Below, one piece after another: positions 24,174 to 32,084 of a DNA stretch of 47,090 nucleotides. The stretch lies in the NCBI GenBank assembly GCA_035513175.1, contig DATKCN010000317.1:1-47090 (forward strand). The letters run 5' to 3'. The translations under genes were made by a program, and so were the position numbers. Below the pieces are notes generated by a model. It was not told where the DNA came from. It worked only from the letters and a program-made list of their open reading frames with translations, and ran no database searches. This DNA comes from DATKCN01 sp035513175 (GTDB lineage: Bacteria > Chloroflexota > Chloroflexia > Thermomicrobiales > CFX8). Every line of letters starts with the position of its first letter. Position 1 is the stretch's first letter.

Positions 24174-26006
24174 CTACGCAGTCAGCTCCTCCAGCCGTGC
24201 GACGTAGCCCGCGAGCATGTCAAAGGCGGCCTGGATGGGCGCGGGCTGGCGCATATCGATGCCGGCCGTGCGCAGGGCGTCGACCGGATACCTGGAGCCG
24301 CCGGTCTTGAGGAATTCGAGGTAGCGGCCGGCGGCCGGCTCCCCTTCCGAGCGCACCTGCTGGGCGAGCTGTGCGGCGGCGGCGATGCCGGTGGCGTACT
24401 GGAACACGTAGAAGCCGCTGAACAGATGCGGGAAGCGCGCCCAGTTGACGCCCATCCGCTCGCGATCGATCTCGACCGCATCGCCGTAGGCTGCCGAGTA
24501 CAGGTCGGCCATCATCGCGATCATGCCGTCGGCGGTGAGCGCGTCGCCCCGCTCGACGCGCTCGTGGCAGTCCAGTTCGAACTTCGCCAGGATCGGCATG
24601 GTGAACAGGTAACGCAGGTTGTTGCCCATGCGCTCCTCGATCACGGTAATGAGGAAGTCGGGATCGTCCTCGTTCTCCAGCAGATGCGCGCCCATCAGCG
24701 CCTGGTTCATGTTCGAGGCGACCTCGGCGACGAACATGCTGTAGTCGGCGTAAACCAGCGGCTGCGTGCGCCACGAGTACAGGGAGTGCATGGAGTGACC
24801 CAGTTCGTGGATCAGGGTCGAGACGCTGCCCAACTCGTCGTGCCAGCTCATCAGGATGAACGGGTGATGCCCCGGCGCGCCGGTTGAGAACGCGCCGCCG
24901 CTCTTGCCCGCGTTCGGTTGTGCGTCCACCCAGCGGTCGCCGATCCCCTGGCGCACGTGTGACACGTACTCAGCGCCGAGCGGGGCCAGTGAGTCGGCGA
25001 TGAGCTCCACGCCCTCGTCAAACGTTATCCTGCGCTGCGGCGGCGCGCCCGCGCGCTGCAGCGGCGCCTCGGTGATGTCCCAGGCGTGCGCCTTCTCAAT
25101 GCCCAGCAGCTTCGCGCGCACGGAGAAGTAGCGCCGCCAGACGGGCAGGTTCCTCCAGACGGTGTCGAGCAGGTTGTGAAAGACCTCGAGCGGGATCGCC
25201 TCGGGGGAGAGCGCGGCGGCTAGTGACGATTCGTAGCCACGCGCGCGCGCGTTGAAGACGTCACGCTTGACAGCTCCGGCGTAGTTGGCGGCGAAGGTGT
25301 TCTTCAGCGCGAGGTAGGCGTCCGCCGACGTCTCGAAGGCCGCCTGGCGGATGGAGCGGTTGGCGTTGTAGATGTAGGCGTCCAGGTTGCCCTGACCCAG
25401 CTCCACCTCGTTGCCGCGCTCGTCGGTGACGCGGCCGAGCTTCAGGTCGGCGTCTGCGAGCGCCGTGTGAATGGAGTAGAAGGACGCCAGCGGCTCGCCG
25501 ACCTGCGCTAGCACCTGCTCGACCTCGGACGAGCGCACGTGGGCGCGCCGCCGCTTGAGCCGGTCGAGGTAATGAGCGTACACGCCCAGCCCCTCAGTCT
25601 CCGCCAGGTAGCGCTCCAGCGTTTCTGGCTGGATGGCGAGAATCTCCGGCTCGATAAACGCGGCCGCGCCCATGGCCTGCGCGATGACAGCCTGCGCCCG
25701 GTCGTTCATGGCGAGCGAGGCGGCGTTGGTGGCGTCCTCGGCGACGCGCATGCTGCCATACAGCTCGATGCGCCAGACATCGAGGATGAGCGCGTCGCGC
25801 TCGCGCAAGGCGGCCAGCAGCGCCTCGCCGGACGCGCCCAGCAGGCCCTGGTGGCGCTCGATGCCGCTCAGCCTGTCGGTGAATGCGGACACGGACCGTT
25901 CCCAGTCCTCCGGCGTGGCGTAAACGTTCTCAATATCCCAGCATTGTTCCGGCGCGAGCTCGCTTCGCTTCGGCAGCGCGCTCGTCGCGGTCCCCGATTC
26001 GGTCAT
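24174..26006 (-). CDS. pepF: Oligoendopeptidase F (M3 metallopeptidase)
   Basis: 610 residues, the usual length for PepF, a cytoplasmic zinc peptidase that degrades oligopeptides. The zinc motif HExxH reads LIHELGHSMHSLYSWRTQPL near residue 390, followed by the third ligand in YADYSMFVAEVASNMNQALM (the Glu of EVAS). Other family features are RYLFTMPILAKFELDCHERV and the end NFQYATGIAAAAQLAQ-like stretch FQYATGIAAAAQLAQQ. The N-terminal PALE-rich substrate-binding region looks complete. The ATG has GGAGGGGG six bases upstream. It stands alone, convergent with the decayed toxin pair and divergent from the 26216 gene. Confidence 0.95.
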   Translation of the reverse strand: MTESGTATSALPKRSELAPEQCWDIENVYATPEDWERSVSAFTDRLSGIERHQGLLGASGEALLAALRERDALILDVWRIELYGSMRVAEDATNAASLAMNDRAQAVIAQAMGAAAFIEPEILAIQPETLERYLAETEGLGVYAHYLDRLKRRRAHVRSSEVEQVLAQVGEPLASFYSIHTALADADLKLGRVTDERGNEVELGQGNLDAYIYNANRSIRQAAFETSADAYLALKNTFAANYAGAVKRDVFNARARGYESSLAAALSPEAIPLEVFHNLLDTVWRNLPVWRRYFSVRAKLLGIEKAHAWDITEAPLQRAGAPPQRRITFDEGVELIADSLAPLGAEYVSHVRQGIGDRWVDAQPNAGKSGGAFSTGAPGHHPFILMSWHDELGSVSTLIHELGHSMHSLYSWRTQPLVYADYSMFVAEVASNMNQALMGAHLLENEDDPDFLITVIEERMGNNLRYLFTMPILAKFELDCHERVERGDALTADGMIAMMADLYSAAYGDAVEIDRERMGVNWARFPHLFSGFYVFQYATGIAAAAQLAQQVRSEGEPAAGRYLEFLKTGGSRYPVDALRTAGIDMRQPAPIQAAFDMLAGYVARLEELTA

Positions 26007-26164
26007 GCGTCCCCCTCCAACGTTGAGAGCCGCTCACCGGCGCTCGCGCGCAGTGTATCGCGGCGCGTGACGGTCCCGCGCCGCCGCCGGATGTCACACA
26101 CGACGCGCCGCGGCGGCCGGCGTATCAGCTGCTGGATGTTCGCGCATATCGGGGCCGGCAGGGA

Positions 26165-26192
26165 TTGTAAAATTGGCTGGAGTGCGTATGAT
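26165..26192 (+). promoter_or_regulatory. Candidate promoter of the 26216 hypothetical gene
   Basis: TTGTAA (26165-26170) and TATGAT (26187-26192) are 16 bases apart. The predicted transcript would begin about 20 bases before the GTG at 26216. Confidence 0.4.
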
Positions 26193-26215
26193 GGTCGGCA
26201 ACCAGGCAATTCAAC

Positions 26216-26602
26216 GTGCGGGATTATGTGCATCTCACGGGGCTCCTCCTCGAAGCGACGTGGCATGCCGTCTTCGAGGTCGACCCCAAGCCGCGGGGCG
26301 TAACCCACGTCGGAACCTGTAACCTGATCCCGGCGGGGCTCGAAATCCATGACGTGTTCTGCAACATCGGAATCTGTAACTACAATCCGGATCAGCACGC
26401 GGTGTTCAGCATCGTCGAGGTTGGGCCTGAAGACGCGGGCATGCTCGCGACGATCAGCTACACGACGACCGTCAAGGACGGCACGCCGCCCGGACCAATC
26501 GAGGACTGCGCGCCTTACGGCGACCTCTATGAGGCCCCCTCCGGGCACGTCTGTGCGACGCTGACGTGGGCTCCGGAGGAGGTGATCGCCGCCGAGCCGT
26601 GA
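26216..26602 (+). CDS. Hypothetical cysteine-containing protein
   Basis: 128 residues, unrecognised. The sequence is neutral to acidic, with alternating beta-like stretches (GVTHVGTCNLIPAGLEIHDV, QHAVFSIVEVGPEDAGML) and ends SGHVCATLTWAPEEVIAAEP. Five cysteines occur, in no zinc-binding spacing that I recognise. No signal peptide or membrane helix is present. It starts at GTG 26216 with no good ribosome site, so a leaderless-like or weakly translated start is possible. Codon third positions are GC-rich like those of real genes here. An antisense frame covers the region but is Arg-rich and has no domain. It is followed by a strong hairpin at 26649. Function not inferable. Confidence 0.6.
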   Translation: MRDYVHLTGLLLEATWHAVFEVDPKPRGVTHVGTCNLIPAGLEIHDVFCNIGICNYNPDQHAVFSIVEVGPEDAGMLATISYTTTVKDGTPPGPIEDCAPYGDLYEAPSGHVCATLTWAPEEVIAAEP

Positions 26603-26648
26603 TTCGTCTGAGCAACGATGCATTGCGCGCAAGTAGTGAACGACCATC

Positions 26649-26690
26649 TAAAGGACGACAACAGTTAACAACGCCAGTTGTCGTCCTTTA
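26649..26690. terminator. Bidirectional hairpin terminator, GGACGAC family copy 1
   Basis: Perfect 14-bp arms TAAAGGACGACAAC (26649-26662) and GTTGTCGTCCTTTA (26677-26690) around a 14-base loop. Both strands end the stem in a short T-run (CCTTTA). It lies exactly between two convergent genes (stops at 26602 and 26714), where a bidirectional terminator belongs. The same stem sequence reappears 12 kb away at 38793. Confidence 0.78.
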
Positions 26691-26713
26691 CCCGCTGGCC
26701 AGTTGACTCGCGG

Positions 26714-27814
26714 TTAGCGCACCTTGCCTCGCGCGATGACCGGCCAGGTCTCGACGACTTCGCCGTCGCGGATCAGGTACAGCTCATCCTGCAGGTTGAC
26801 GGACGGGCAGACGTGGTTCGGGATGATCTCGACCTTCTCGCCGACCCGCATGCCCTGCGTGTCTGGCGGCAGGCGCACCATGCCGTGCTCCTCGCTGATG
26901 CGCTCGATGACCGCGTCGGGGTACTCGACGATGTAGCCGTGACCGGGCCGGCCCACCGAGGCGTCGCTGGTGAGCACCTTCGAGCCGCAATCAACGATCG
27001 CGCGGTCCGGCGCGGTACGGCTGGTGACCGTCGCCAGAATGCGCAGCGCGCATTCCTCCGGCTTCGTGCCAATACGGAAGCCCGTGTTGTCGTTGAACAC
27101 GTACGTGCCGGGACGCATCTCGGTGACGCCGTCGACGGTAGTCGTCGAGTAGGCGGCTGGCGTCGAGCCCACGCTGACGACCGAGATGTCGAAATTGTGC
27201 TCGCGCAGTAGCTCAGCGGTGCGCACGATCTCAGCGCCGGCATCTCGCGCCAGCTTTCCCAACTCTTCCTTGTCCAGGATGCCGTTGACCTGGCCCTCAT
27301 GGGTCATGACGCCAACGATGCGCAGGCCGGGCATGCCGTCCCGGATGGCTCCGGCCAGTGCCAGCGCCTCGTCGCCCGGATGCACCCCGGCGCGGTCCTG
27401 CCCGGTGTTCAGCTCGATAACGACATCGAGCGTCTTCCCGGCCTCAACCATTGCCGCGTTCAGCCCTGCGGCGACGTCCACGGTGTCGACGGAAACACGC
27501 ACCCTGGCGCGCTCCATGAGCGCGACCAGCCGCTTCATCTTGATTGGCCCGACGAGCTGGTTGGCGATGAAGAAGTCGTCGTAGACCCCGGCATCGACCA
27601 GCGCCTCGGCCTCGCCGAGCTTGGCGCAGGTGATCCCGGTTGAGCCGTTCGCCTTCTGCATCTTCGCCACGGCAGCCGTCTTATGCGTCTTGAAGTGCGG
27701 CCGCAGGCTCAGCCCCTTCGAGCGCGCATAGGCCGCCATGCCCTCGACGTTGCGCTTGAGTATCTCCTCGTGGACGACCAGCGATGGGGTGTCGAGCTTG
27801 TCTCTGTACGGCAT
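26714..27814 (-). CDS. D-threonine aldolase / D-serine dehydratase-like PLP enzyme
   Basis: 366 residues of the fold-III alanine-racemase-like DTA/DSD1 family, which cleave D-threonine to glycine and acetaldehyde or dehydrate D-serine. The PLP lysine is K42 in LRPHFKTHKTAAVAKMQ. Other landmarks are GITCAKLGEAEALVDAGV, LNTGQDRAGVHPGDEAL, GVMTHEGQV, VVSVGSTPAAY, EMRPGTYVFND and the divalent-metal site IPNHVCPSVNL (His and Cys). Family proteins of 360-380 residues are usual. Start ATG 27814 is chosen because ACGGAGGAACC stands before it and a longer frame lacks similarity. It is the second gene of a pair with the 27912 oxidoreductase, 97 bases apart. The exact substrate is unknown. Confidence 0.88.
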   Translation of the reverse strand: MPYRDKLDTPSLVVHEEILKRNVEGMAAYARSKGLSLRPHFKTHKTAAVAKMQKANGSTGITCAKLGEAEALVDAGVYDDFFIANQLVGPIKMKRLVALMERARVRVSVDTVDVAAGLNAAMVEAGKTLDVVIELNTGQDRAGVHPGDEALALAGAIRDGMPGLRIVGVMTHEGQVNGILDKEELGKLARDAGAEIVRTAELLREHNFDISVVSVGSTPAAYSTTTVDGVTEMRPGTYVFNDNTGFRIGTKPEECALRILATVTSRTAPDRAIVDCGSKVLTSDASVGRPGHGYIVEYPDAVIERISEEHGMVRLPPDTQGMRVGEKVEIIPNHVCPSVNLQDELYLIRDGEVVETWPVIARGKVR

Positions 27815-27911
27815 GGTTCCTCCGTGAGTCGTAGCGTGTAACGCGTATCGTGGCGGTCGCGCGGGGCTGCCGTACTCGCGGTGCGCATGACACGGCACGC
27901 GGCGCCACCGC

Positions 27912-29051
27912 TCACACCGGCCACTTGTTCCCGCTCAAATCGATCCAGCGGCTGAGCTGCTGGGAGCGTGCGACGGCGTCGACTACCTCCTGCACCTTGG
28001 CGCCGTCCTCGAACGAGGGCGTCGCGTCGGCGCCGGTGCGCATGGCCAGCACCCACTCACCGGCCAGGATGGAAAACGCGCGCACGTTCCGCGCGGCGCC
28101 ATCAGCTCCGCTGTCTCCCGGCCCGCTTCGATCAGGTTGCAGGATACTCTGAAACTGCCCGCCGTGGGCGGCGCCGAACAGCGCGCCGCCGTCACGAATC
28201 GCCAGCATGCCGTTGCTGCCGGTCGCGAGCACTTCCTCGCCGGCGTCAGTCGCCGCCGTGTAGCAGAGATGGACGGTGGCCAGCGCACCGCTGGCAAAGC
28301 GCAGCACGAACGCCGTGTTGTCATCGGCGTCGTCGGGACGGGACGCGCTTGCCACGCGGGGCGTCTGATCCGCGACGGCGGTGGCGATCGCTCCACAGGC
28401 GGCGTGAATGTCGCCGAACCACCAGCGCAGCGCATCGATGTAGGTGGAGCCAATGGCGCCGAGAATGCCGCCCGATTTCGCGGCGTCGGTGAGCCAGTCG
28501 TGAGCGCGCCGCTCGGGATGCGCCAGCGTCGAGCGATAAACAACCACACTGGCGGAATGAAGCGTGCCGATGAAGCCGTCGTCGACAAGCCGCTTCATCT
28601 CGGCGCGCGTTGGGTCGTGCCGCGTCTGATGGGCCACCGCGTGACAGATGCCTGCCTCGCGGGCCATTCGCAGCATGTCACGCGCCTCGGCGACGTTGCG
28701 CGCCATCGGCTTTTCGCACAGGGTGTGGACGCCGGCCTCGCAGGCGGCCAGGGCCATCGCGTGGTGCAGGTGCGGCGGCGCTGCGATGGTGACCGCGTCG
28801 ATCTCGTCCGATTCGAGCATCTCGCGGTAGTCGGTGAACACGCCGGGGATCGAGAGATGGTACGCGGCGTCGCGAATGCGGTCGTGCCTGGCCCCGCAGA
28901 TGGCCCGCACCTCGACGCCTGGCACTCGGCGCAACGCCGGGACGTGCACGCTGGCGCCGAATCCGGCGCCGATCACGCCAACGCGTATCGTTTCGCGCTG
29001 GACCGGTGGCCGCACGACGACAGCTGGCGCGTGTTCGAGTGGGATCGTCAA
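27912..29051 (-). CDS. Gfo/Idh/MocA-family oxidoreductase
   Basis: About 379 residues, an NAD(P)-dependent dehydrogenase of the glucose-fructose oxidoreductase/inositol-dehydrogenase family. The Rossmann start IRVGVIGAGFGASVHVPALR, the VEVRAICG strand, IDAVTIAAPPHLHHAMALAA and the EKP motif in VHTLCEKPMARNVAEARDML are characteristic, followed by the substrate-binding domain (DALRWWFGDIHAACG-type sheet). The start is uncertain: I take TTG 29051 (followed by TIPLEHAPAVVV), which places 24 residues before the Rossmann fold. ATG at 29111 would add a low-complexity Arg/Ala/Gly stretch. Neither has a good ribosome site. It is divergent from the PspC gene. The sugar or polyol substrate is not known. 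Confidence 0.85.
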   Translation of the reverse strand: MTIPLEHAPAVVVRPPVQRETIRVGVIGAGFGASVHVPALRRVPGVEVRAICGARHDRIRDAAYHLSIPGVFTDYREMLESDEIDAVTIAAPPHLHHAMALAACEAGVHTLCEKPMARNVAEARDMLRMAREAGICHAVAHQTRHDPTRAEMKRLVDDGFIGTLHSASVVVYRSTLAHPERRAHDWLTDAAKSGGILGAIGSTYIDALRWWFGDIHAACGAIATAVADQTPRVASASRPDDADDNTAFVLRFASGALATVHLCYTAATDAGEEVLATGSNGMLAIRDGGALFGAAHGGQFQSILQPDRSGPGDSGADGAARNVRAFSILAGEWVLAMRTGADATPSFEDGAKVQEVVDAVARSQQLSRWIDLSGNKWPV

Positions 29052-29218
29052 TCCACCGTCCGATCTTGCGCGGCCAGACGCCCCCGCTCGCGCGGCGCGG
29101 GAGGCTGGCATGCTTCCAGCCAGAACGTATACAACCCTGCGCGGAGCAACGCAACACGAACGGGCCCTTTTGTGGCGGGGTATCCTTGCGGGGGAACGAC
29201 GCAACGGAGGGAACGGCT

Positions 29219-29578
29219 ATGGACGACAACACCCCGAACTCAACGCTCCCCAGCGGGCCGAAGCGGCTGTGCCGTAGCCGGAACCAGCGCATGTTTCTCG
29301 GGATCTGCGGCGGGCTCGCCGAGTACTTCGACATCGACCCCACCGTCGTGCGGCTCATCTTTGCCGCCGGCGTGCTGGTGGGCGGGGCATCGATTGCCGT
29401 CTACGCGGTGCTGGCCCTCATCATGCCGTCCGCAGAGTCGATCGATCTCGATCCCCGCGCGGCGGCGCAGGAGACGCTGAACGAGGCGTCCGCCGAGGTG
29501 CGCCGCCTGGCCGACGCCACCGCCGCGCGCACAAAGAGCCTCTTCGGCAGGAGAGATCCGCCGAGCCCGAGCGCGTAA
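29219..29578 (+). CDS. PspC-domain membrane protein
   Basis: 119 residues. The PspC domain occupies about residues 15-72: LCRSRNQRMFLGICGGLAEY, FDIDPTVVRLIFAAGVLVGG, then the transmembrane helix SIAVYAVLALIMP. PspC domains are usually tied to envelope stress signalling. After the domain comes a charged stretch, AAAQETLNEASAEVRRLADA, that could form a coiled coil, and a basic end (RTKSLFGRRDPP). The start is secured by ACGGAGGGAACGGCT before the ATG at 29219. A longer upstream reading frame is an overlap with the divergent oxidoreductase gene region and lacks support. It converges with purN 17 bases away. Confidence 0.9.
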   Translation: MDDNTPNSTLPSGPKRLCRSRNQRMFLGICGGLAEYFDIDPTVVRLIFAAGVLVGGASIAVYAVLALIMPSAESIDLDPRAAAQETLNEASAEVRRLADATAARTKSLFGRRDPPSPSA

Positions 29579-29595
29579 CGGGCGTGATGGTCCGG

Positions 29596-30228
29596 TCAGC
29601 TGGGCGAAAGCACGCGTACCCGGTTGCCCTCGACGCGCAGGCGTCCGGCGGCGAAGAGCCGAATAGCCTCCGGGTAGGCGTCGCACTCGGCGGTGAAGAC
29701 GCGCGCTCCGAGCGTTTCGGGCGTGTCCGCCTCCTCGACCGGCAGGCAGCGCTGGAGAATGATCGGCCCGGCGTCGTAGTCGGCGTTGACGAAGTGCACG
29801 GTGCAGCCGGTCACCTTCACCCCGGATGCCAGCACGGCCTCGTGAACGCGCCGCCCGAAGAAGCCGTGCCCGCCAAACAGGGGCAGCAGCGACGGGTGGA
29901 TGTTCATCATGCGCCCCTCCCAGGCGGGCAGGATCTCCAACTGCAACAGGAACCCGGCCAGGAGCATCAGATCGACGCCGTATTCCCCGGTCAGCTCCGC
30001 GATGCGCGCGCTGCGCGCGGCGGGCGTCGGGTAGTCGCGCCGGTGGACGACATGAGCCTCGATGCCTGCCTCGCGGGCGATGGCGAGACCCCGCGCGCCG
30101 CGCCGGCTGGAGATGACGAACGGGATGTCGATCCGCAACTCGCCCCGCTCGCGGCAGGCGAGCAGGTTGTCGAGCGTCCTGCCCGTGCCGGACAGCAGCA
30201 CCGCCACCCGCAACCGATCTGCCGCCAT
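29596..30228 (-). CDS. purN: Phosphoribosylglycinamide formyltransferase (GART, 10-formyl-THF)
   Basis: 210 residues, the usual length. PurN moves a formyl group from 10-formyl-tetrahydrofolate to GAR, the third step in purine synthesis. Landmarks: LRVAVLLSGTGRTLDNLLAC (phosphate loop; canonically SGxGSN, here SGTGRT), IPFVISSRRGARGL, GEYGVDLMLLAGFL, and the catalytic group with MNIHPSLLPLF (Asn and His), GCTVHFVNADYDAGPII (His and Asp). The residues GGHGFFGRRVHEAVL form a loop longer than in the E. coli enzyme. ATG 30228 begins MAADRLRVAV; a longer frame lacks homology. GAGGGTAGGG precedes the ATG. It is divergent from the RusA gene 62 bases away. Confidence 0.93.
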   Translation of the reverse strand: MAADRLRVAVLLSGTGRTLDNLLACRERGELRIDIPFVISSRRGARGLAIAREAGIEAHVVHRRDYPTPAARSARIAELTGEYGVDLMLLAGFLLQLEILPAWEGRMMNIHPSLLPLFGGHGFFGRRVHEAVLASGVKVTGCTVHFVNADYDAGPIILQRCLPVEEADTPETLGARVFTAECDAYPEAIRLFAAGRLRVEGNRVRVLSPS

Positions 30229-30290
30229 CCCTACCCTCGCTACATCAAGCGCGCTCGGCCCTCGGCTCCGGATGATACACGGGCCGCCGG

Positions 30291-30710
30291 ATGAGCACGC
30301 TGCGACTGACGCTCCCCCTGCCACCGGGCGTCAACAACCAATACGTGACGGTTGGTAAGCGCCGCGTGCTCAGCAAGGACGCGCGGGCCTTCAACAAGCA
30401 GGTCGCTGCGGTCGCGCGCGCGCTGCACATGCGCGAGGACACGGAGACGCTGCTGCCGGCGTTGCAGGCGAAGCCCTTCGCCTGTGATCTCGTCTTCTAT
30501 TTCGAGACGCCGTTCAAGCGCGACCTCGACGGCGGGCTGAAGATCGCGCTCGACGCCGTCTGCGGCGGGCTCGGGCTGGACGACCGTTTCGTCGTGTCGA
30601 TTACCCTGGAAAAGCGCATCGATCCACTGCGTCCCCGGCTGGAGATGGAGATCGGGCCGGCCGAGGGCTGGCGCTTCGACCGCGAGTACGTCGTGCTGGA
30701 CCCTGAGTAG
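30291..30710 (+). CDS. rusA: RusA-family Holliday-junction resolvase
   Basis: 139 residues, close to the 120-residue RusA of E. coli. RusA cuts four-way DNA junctions and is usually found in lambdoid prophages and plasmids. The match rests on LPPGVNNQYVTVGKRRVLSK (RusA opening PPSVNxxY), FKRDLDGGLKIALDAVCGGL and the acidic GLGLDDRFVVSITLEKR, which together give the RDLDN..K..LDAL....DD pattern with G in place of N. The Asp residues of the active site are intact. No ribosome site is obvious before the ATG (GCCGCCGG), and no phage genes lie nearby, so this is a chromosomal copy. It converges with the phosphatase gene, the two stop codons being adjacent. Confidence 0.8.
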   Translation: MSTLRLTLPLPPGVNNQYVTVGKRRVLSKDARAFNKQVAAVARALHMREDTETLLPALQAKPFACDLVFYFETPFKRDLDGGLKIALDAVCGGLGLDDRFVVSITLEKRIDPLRPRLEMEIGPAEGWRFDREYVVLDPE

Positions 30711-31496
30711 CTACTCGACCGGCTCGAGCATCAGCGCGCGCAGGGCGGCGAGGTGCTCCTCCGGCACGCCGATGGCGTTGAGGTAGCCTTCTGTCGATCC
30801 CCAGGTCTCGTCGAGAATCCGCAGCGTCGCTTCCATGACGGCGGGCGGCGCCTGCCAGGGATCGTCACGCGCGGTGTCGGGATCGACCCCGTTCTCGCGC
30901 AGCATCGTGCGCAGCAGCTCGTCGGCAGGGCGCGTGCGTGCGGTGAGCGCGTAGTCGTCGATGATGTCCTCGTCGGGGACGCCGAGCGCGCGCAGGGTGA
31001 GCGCCGACAGCACGCCAGTGCGGTCCTTGCCCGCTACGCAGTGGATCACCAGGGCGTAGTGGTCCAGATCGGCCATCAGCGCAAACATGCGGGCGATGGC
31101 GGGCGCGGCCATCTCCAGCATCGAGTCATAGCCACGCGAGTGCCACAGGGCGCGCCGTTCCTCGACGTCGCGGGGGCGGCCCTCGTTGTAGTTCCGCACA
31201 GTGTCGCCGAAAAACGGCTGGTGCACGTGCCGGACGGCGCCGCTCTCGAACAGCGGACCGATGCCGGTCCACGAGATCTCGTCGGCGGAGCGCAGGTCGC
31301 AGACAGTGCGCACCCCGAGCTCGTGCATCTGCTGAATGTCGCCGTGCGTGAGTCGGTGCAGGTGCGCGGAGCGAAACACTCGCTGCCTGCGGGTCTGCAA
31401 ACCGTCCAGCGTGCGGAAGCCGCCTAGATCGCGGGCGTTGAACGCGCCCTCGAGCACCAGAAAGCGCGTCGTCGGCGTCTCGTGCGTTTGACTCAA
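30711..31496 (-). CDS. Tyrosine-specific phosphatase (dual-specificity-like, Y_phosphatase3)
   Basis: 261 residues. Opens with FLVLEGAFNARDLGGFRTLD, the typical start of bacterial Y_phosphatase3 proteins. VIHCVAGKDRTGVLSALTLR near residue 160 is the CX5R catalytic loop (HCVAGKDRTG), and the GVRTVCDLRSADEISWTG segment is the conserved Arg-Ser following strand. The C-terminus contains the family tail with repeated acidic helices. The start is TTG 31496 preceded by GGAGAGGG at nine bases; a longer frame from 31781 has no similarity and covers the divergent pcaC promoter. Substrates may be phosphotyrosine proteins or small molecules; unknown. It is divergent from the pca operon, and no functional link is apparent. 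Confidence 0.88.
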   Translation of the reverse strand: MSQTHETPTTRFLVLEGAFNARDLGGFRTLDGLQTRRQRVFRSAHLHRLTHGDIQQMHELGVRTVCDLRSADEISWTGIGPLFESGAVRHVHQPFFGDTVRNYNEGRPRDVEERRALWHSRGYDSMLEMAAPAIARMFALMADLDHYALVIHCVAGKDRTGVLSALTLRALGVPDEDIIDDYALTARTRPADELLRTMLRENGVDPDTARDDPWQAPPAVMEATLRILDETWGSTEGYLNAIGVPEEHLAALRALMLEPVE

Positions 31497-31609
31497 CGTG
31501 ATCGGCCCTCTCCAGCAACACCCACGGTCGTGTCCCTCACGACAACGGACGTTTGAATTGTAGCGATCGACGTAAATGGAGATGTCAACGTCTCGCGAAT
31601 GGGACATGC

Positions 31610-31638
31610 TTGACACGGCGAGCGTTCGCCCGTATTGG
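31610..31638 (+). promoter_or_regulatory. Promoter of the pca operon
   Basis: TTGACA (31610-31615) and TATTGG (31633-31638) at the ideal 17-base distance, about 55 bases before the chosen pcaC start at 31694. No pca-type regulator site was identified. Confidence 0.55.
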
Positions 31639-31693
31639 TAGGCGCGAGGCTGGTGGGTCGGTGCGTGTCGAGGCTGGACAGGACGTGAAAACG

Positions 31694-32071
31694 GTGAGCG
31701 ACGAACGATACGACGCGGGCATGCGGGTGCGGCGCGACGTGCTCGGCGACGCGCACGTGGACCGCGCGGTTTCCAGCGCATCCGGCCTGGACGCCGACTT
31801 CCAGCGGTTCATCACCGAGATGGCCTGGGGCTCGGTCTGGTCGCGGCCCGACCTGGACCGGCGCACCCGCAGTCTGATCACGATCGCGATCCTGGCCGCG
31901 CTGGGCCGCGAGCACGAGCTGGCGCTGCACCTGCGAGCCAGCCGCAGAACCGGGGTGACGGACGCCGAGCTTGCCGAGGCCCTGCTGCACGTCGCCGTCT
32001 ACGCGGGCGTGCCGGCCGCCAACACCGCCTTCGCGATCGCCAAGCGAGAATTGGGCGACGCATCCGGCTGA
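31694..32071 (+). CDS. pcaC: 4-carboxymuconolactone decarboxylase
   Basis: 125 residues. This small AhpD-like helical enzyme decarboxylates gamma-carboxymuconolactone to beta-ketoadipate enol-lactone in the protocatechuate branch. RYDAGMRVRRDVLGDAHVDR, FQRFITEMAWGSVWSRPDLD, RTRSLITIAILAALGREHEL and GVTDAELAEALLHVAVYAGV are the family signature in order; the EH pair (REHELALHL) and the His in LLHVAVYAG are the usual active-site residues. The start is uncertain: GTG 31694 has AGGA ten bases upstream, while GTG 31685 would add three residues. Another AUG-like extension upstream lacks homology. It is the first gene of the pcaC-H-G-B operon. Its end lies 13 bases before pcaH. Confidence 0.9.
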   Translation: MSDERYDAGMRVRRDVLGDAHVDRAVSSASGLDADFQRFITEMAWGSVWSRPDLDRRTRSLITIAILAALGREHELALHLRASRRTGVTDAELAEALLHVAVYAGVPAANTAFAIAKRELGDASG

Positions 32072-32084
32072 CCTGGAGACCGCA

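Noticed and set aside
24174..24774. Overlapping minus-strand frames within the end of pepF
   Set aside because: Shifted-frame products of pepF with high Arg content and no homology.
26003..26647. 214-residue minus-strand frame over the 26216 hypothetical gene
   Set aside because: Arg-rich, overlaps the pepF start region, no domain; the plus-strand gene has a promoter and a following terminator.
28137..29480. 447-residue plus-strand open frame over the Gfo/Idh/MocA and PspC genes
   Set aside because: It is a composition artefact of GC-rich DNA: its translation is Arg/Ala/Gly-rich with no domain, while the opposite strand shows a clear Rossmann enzyme.
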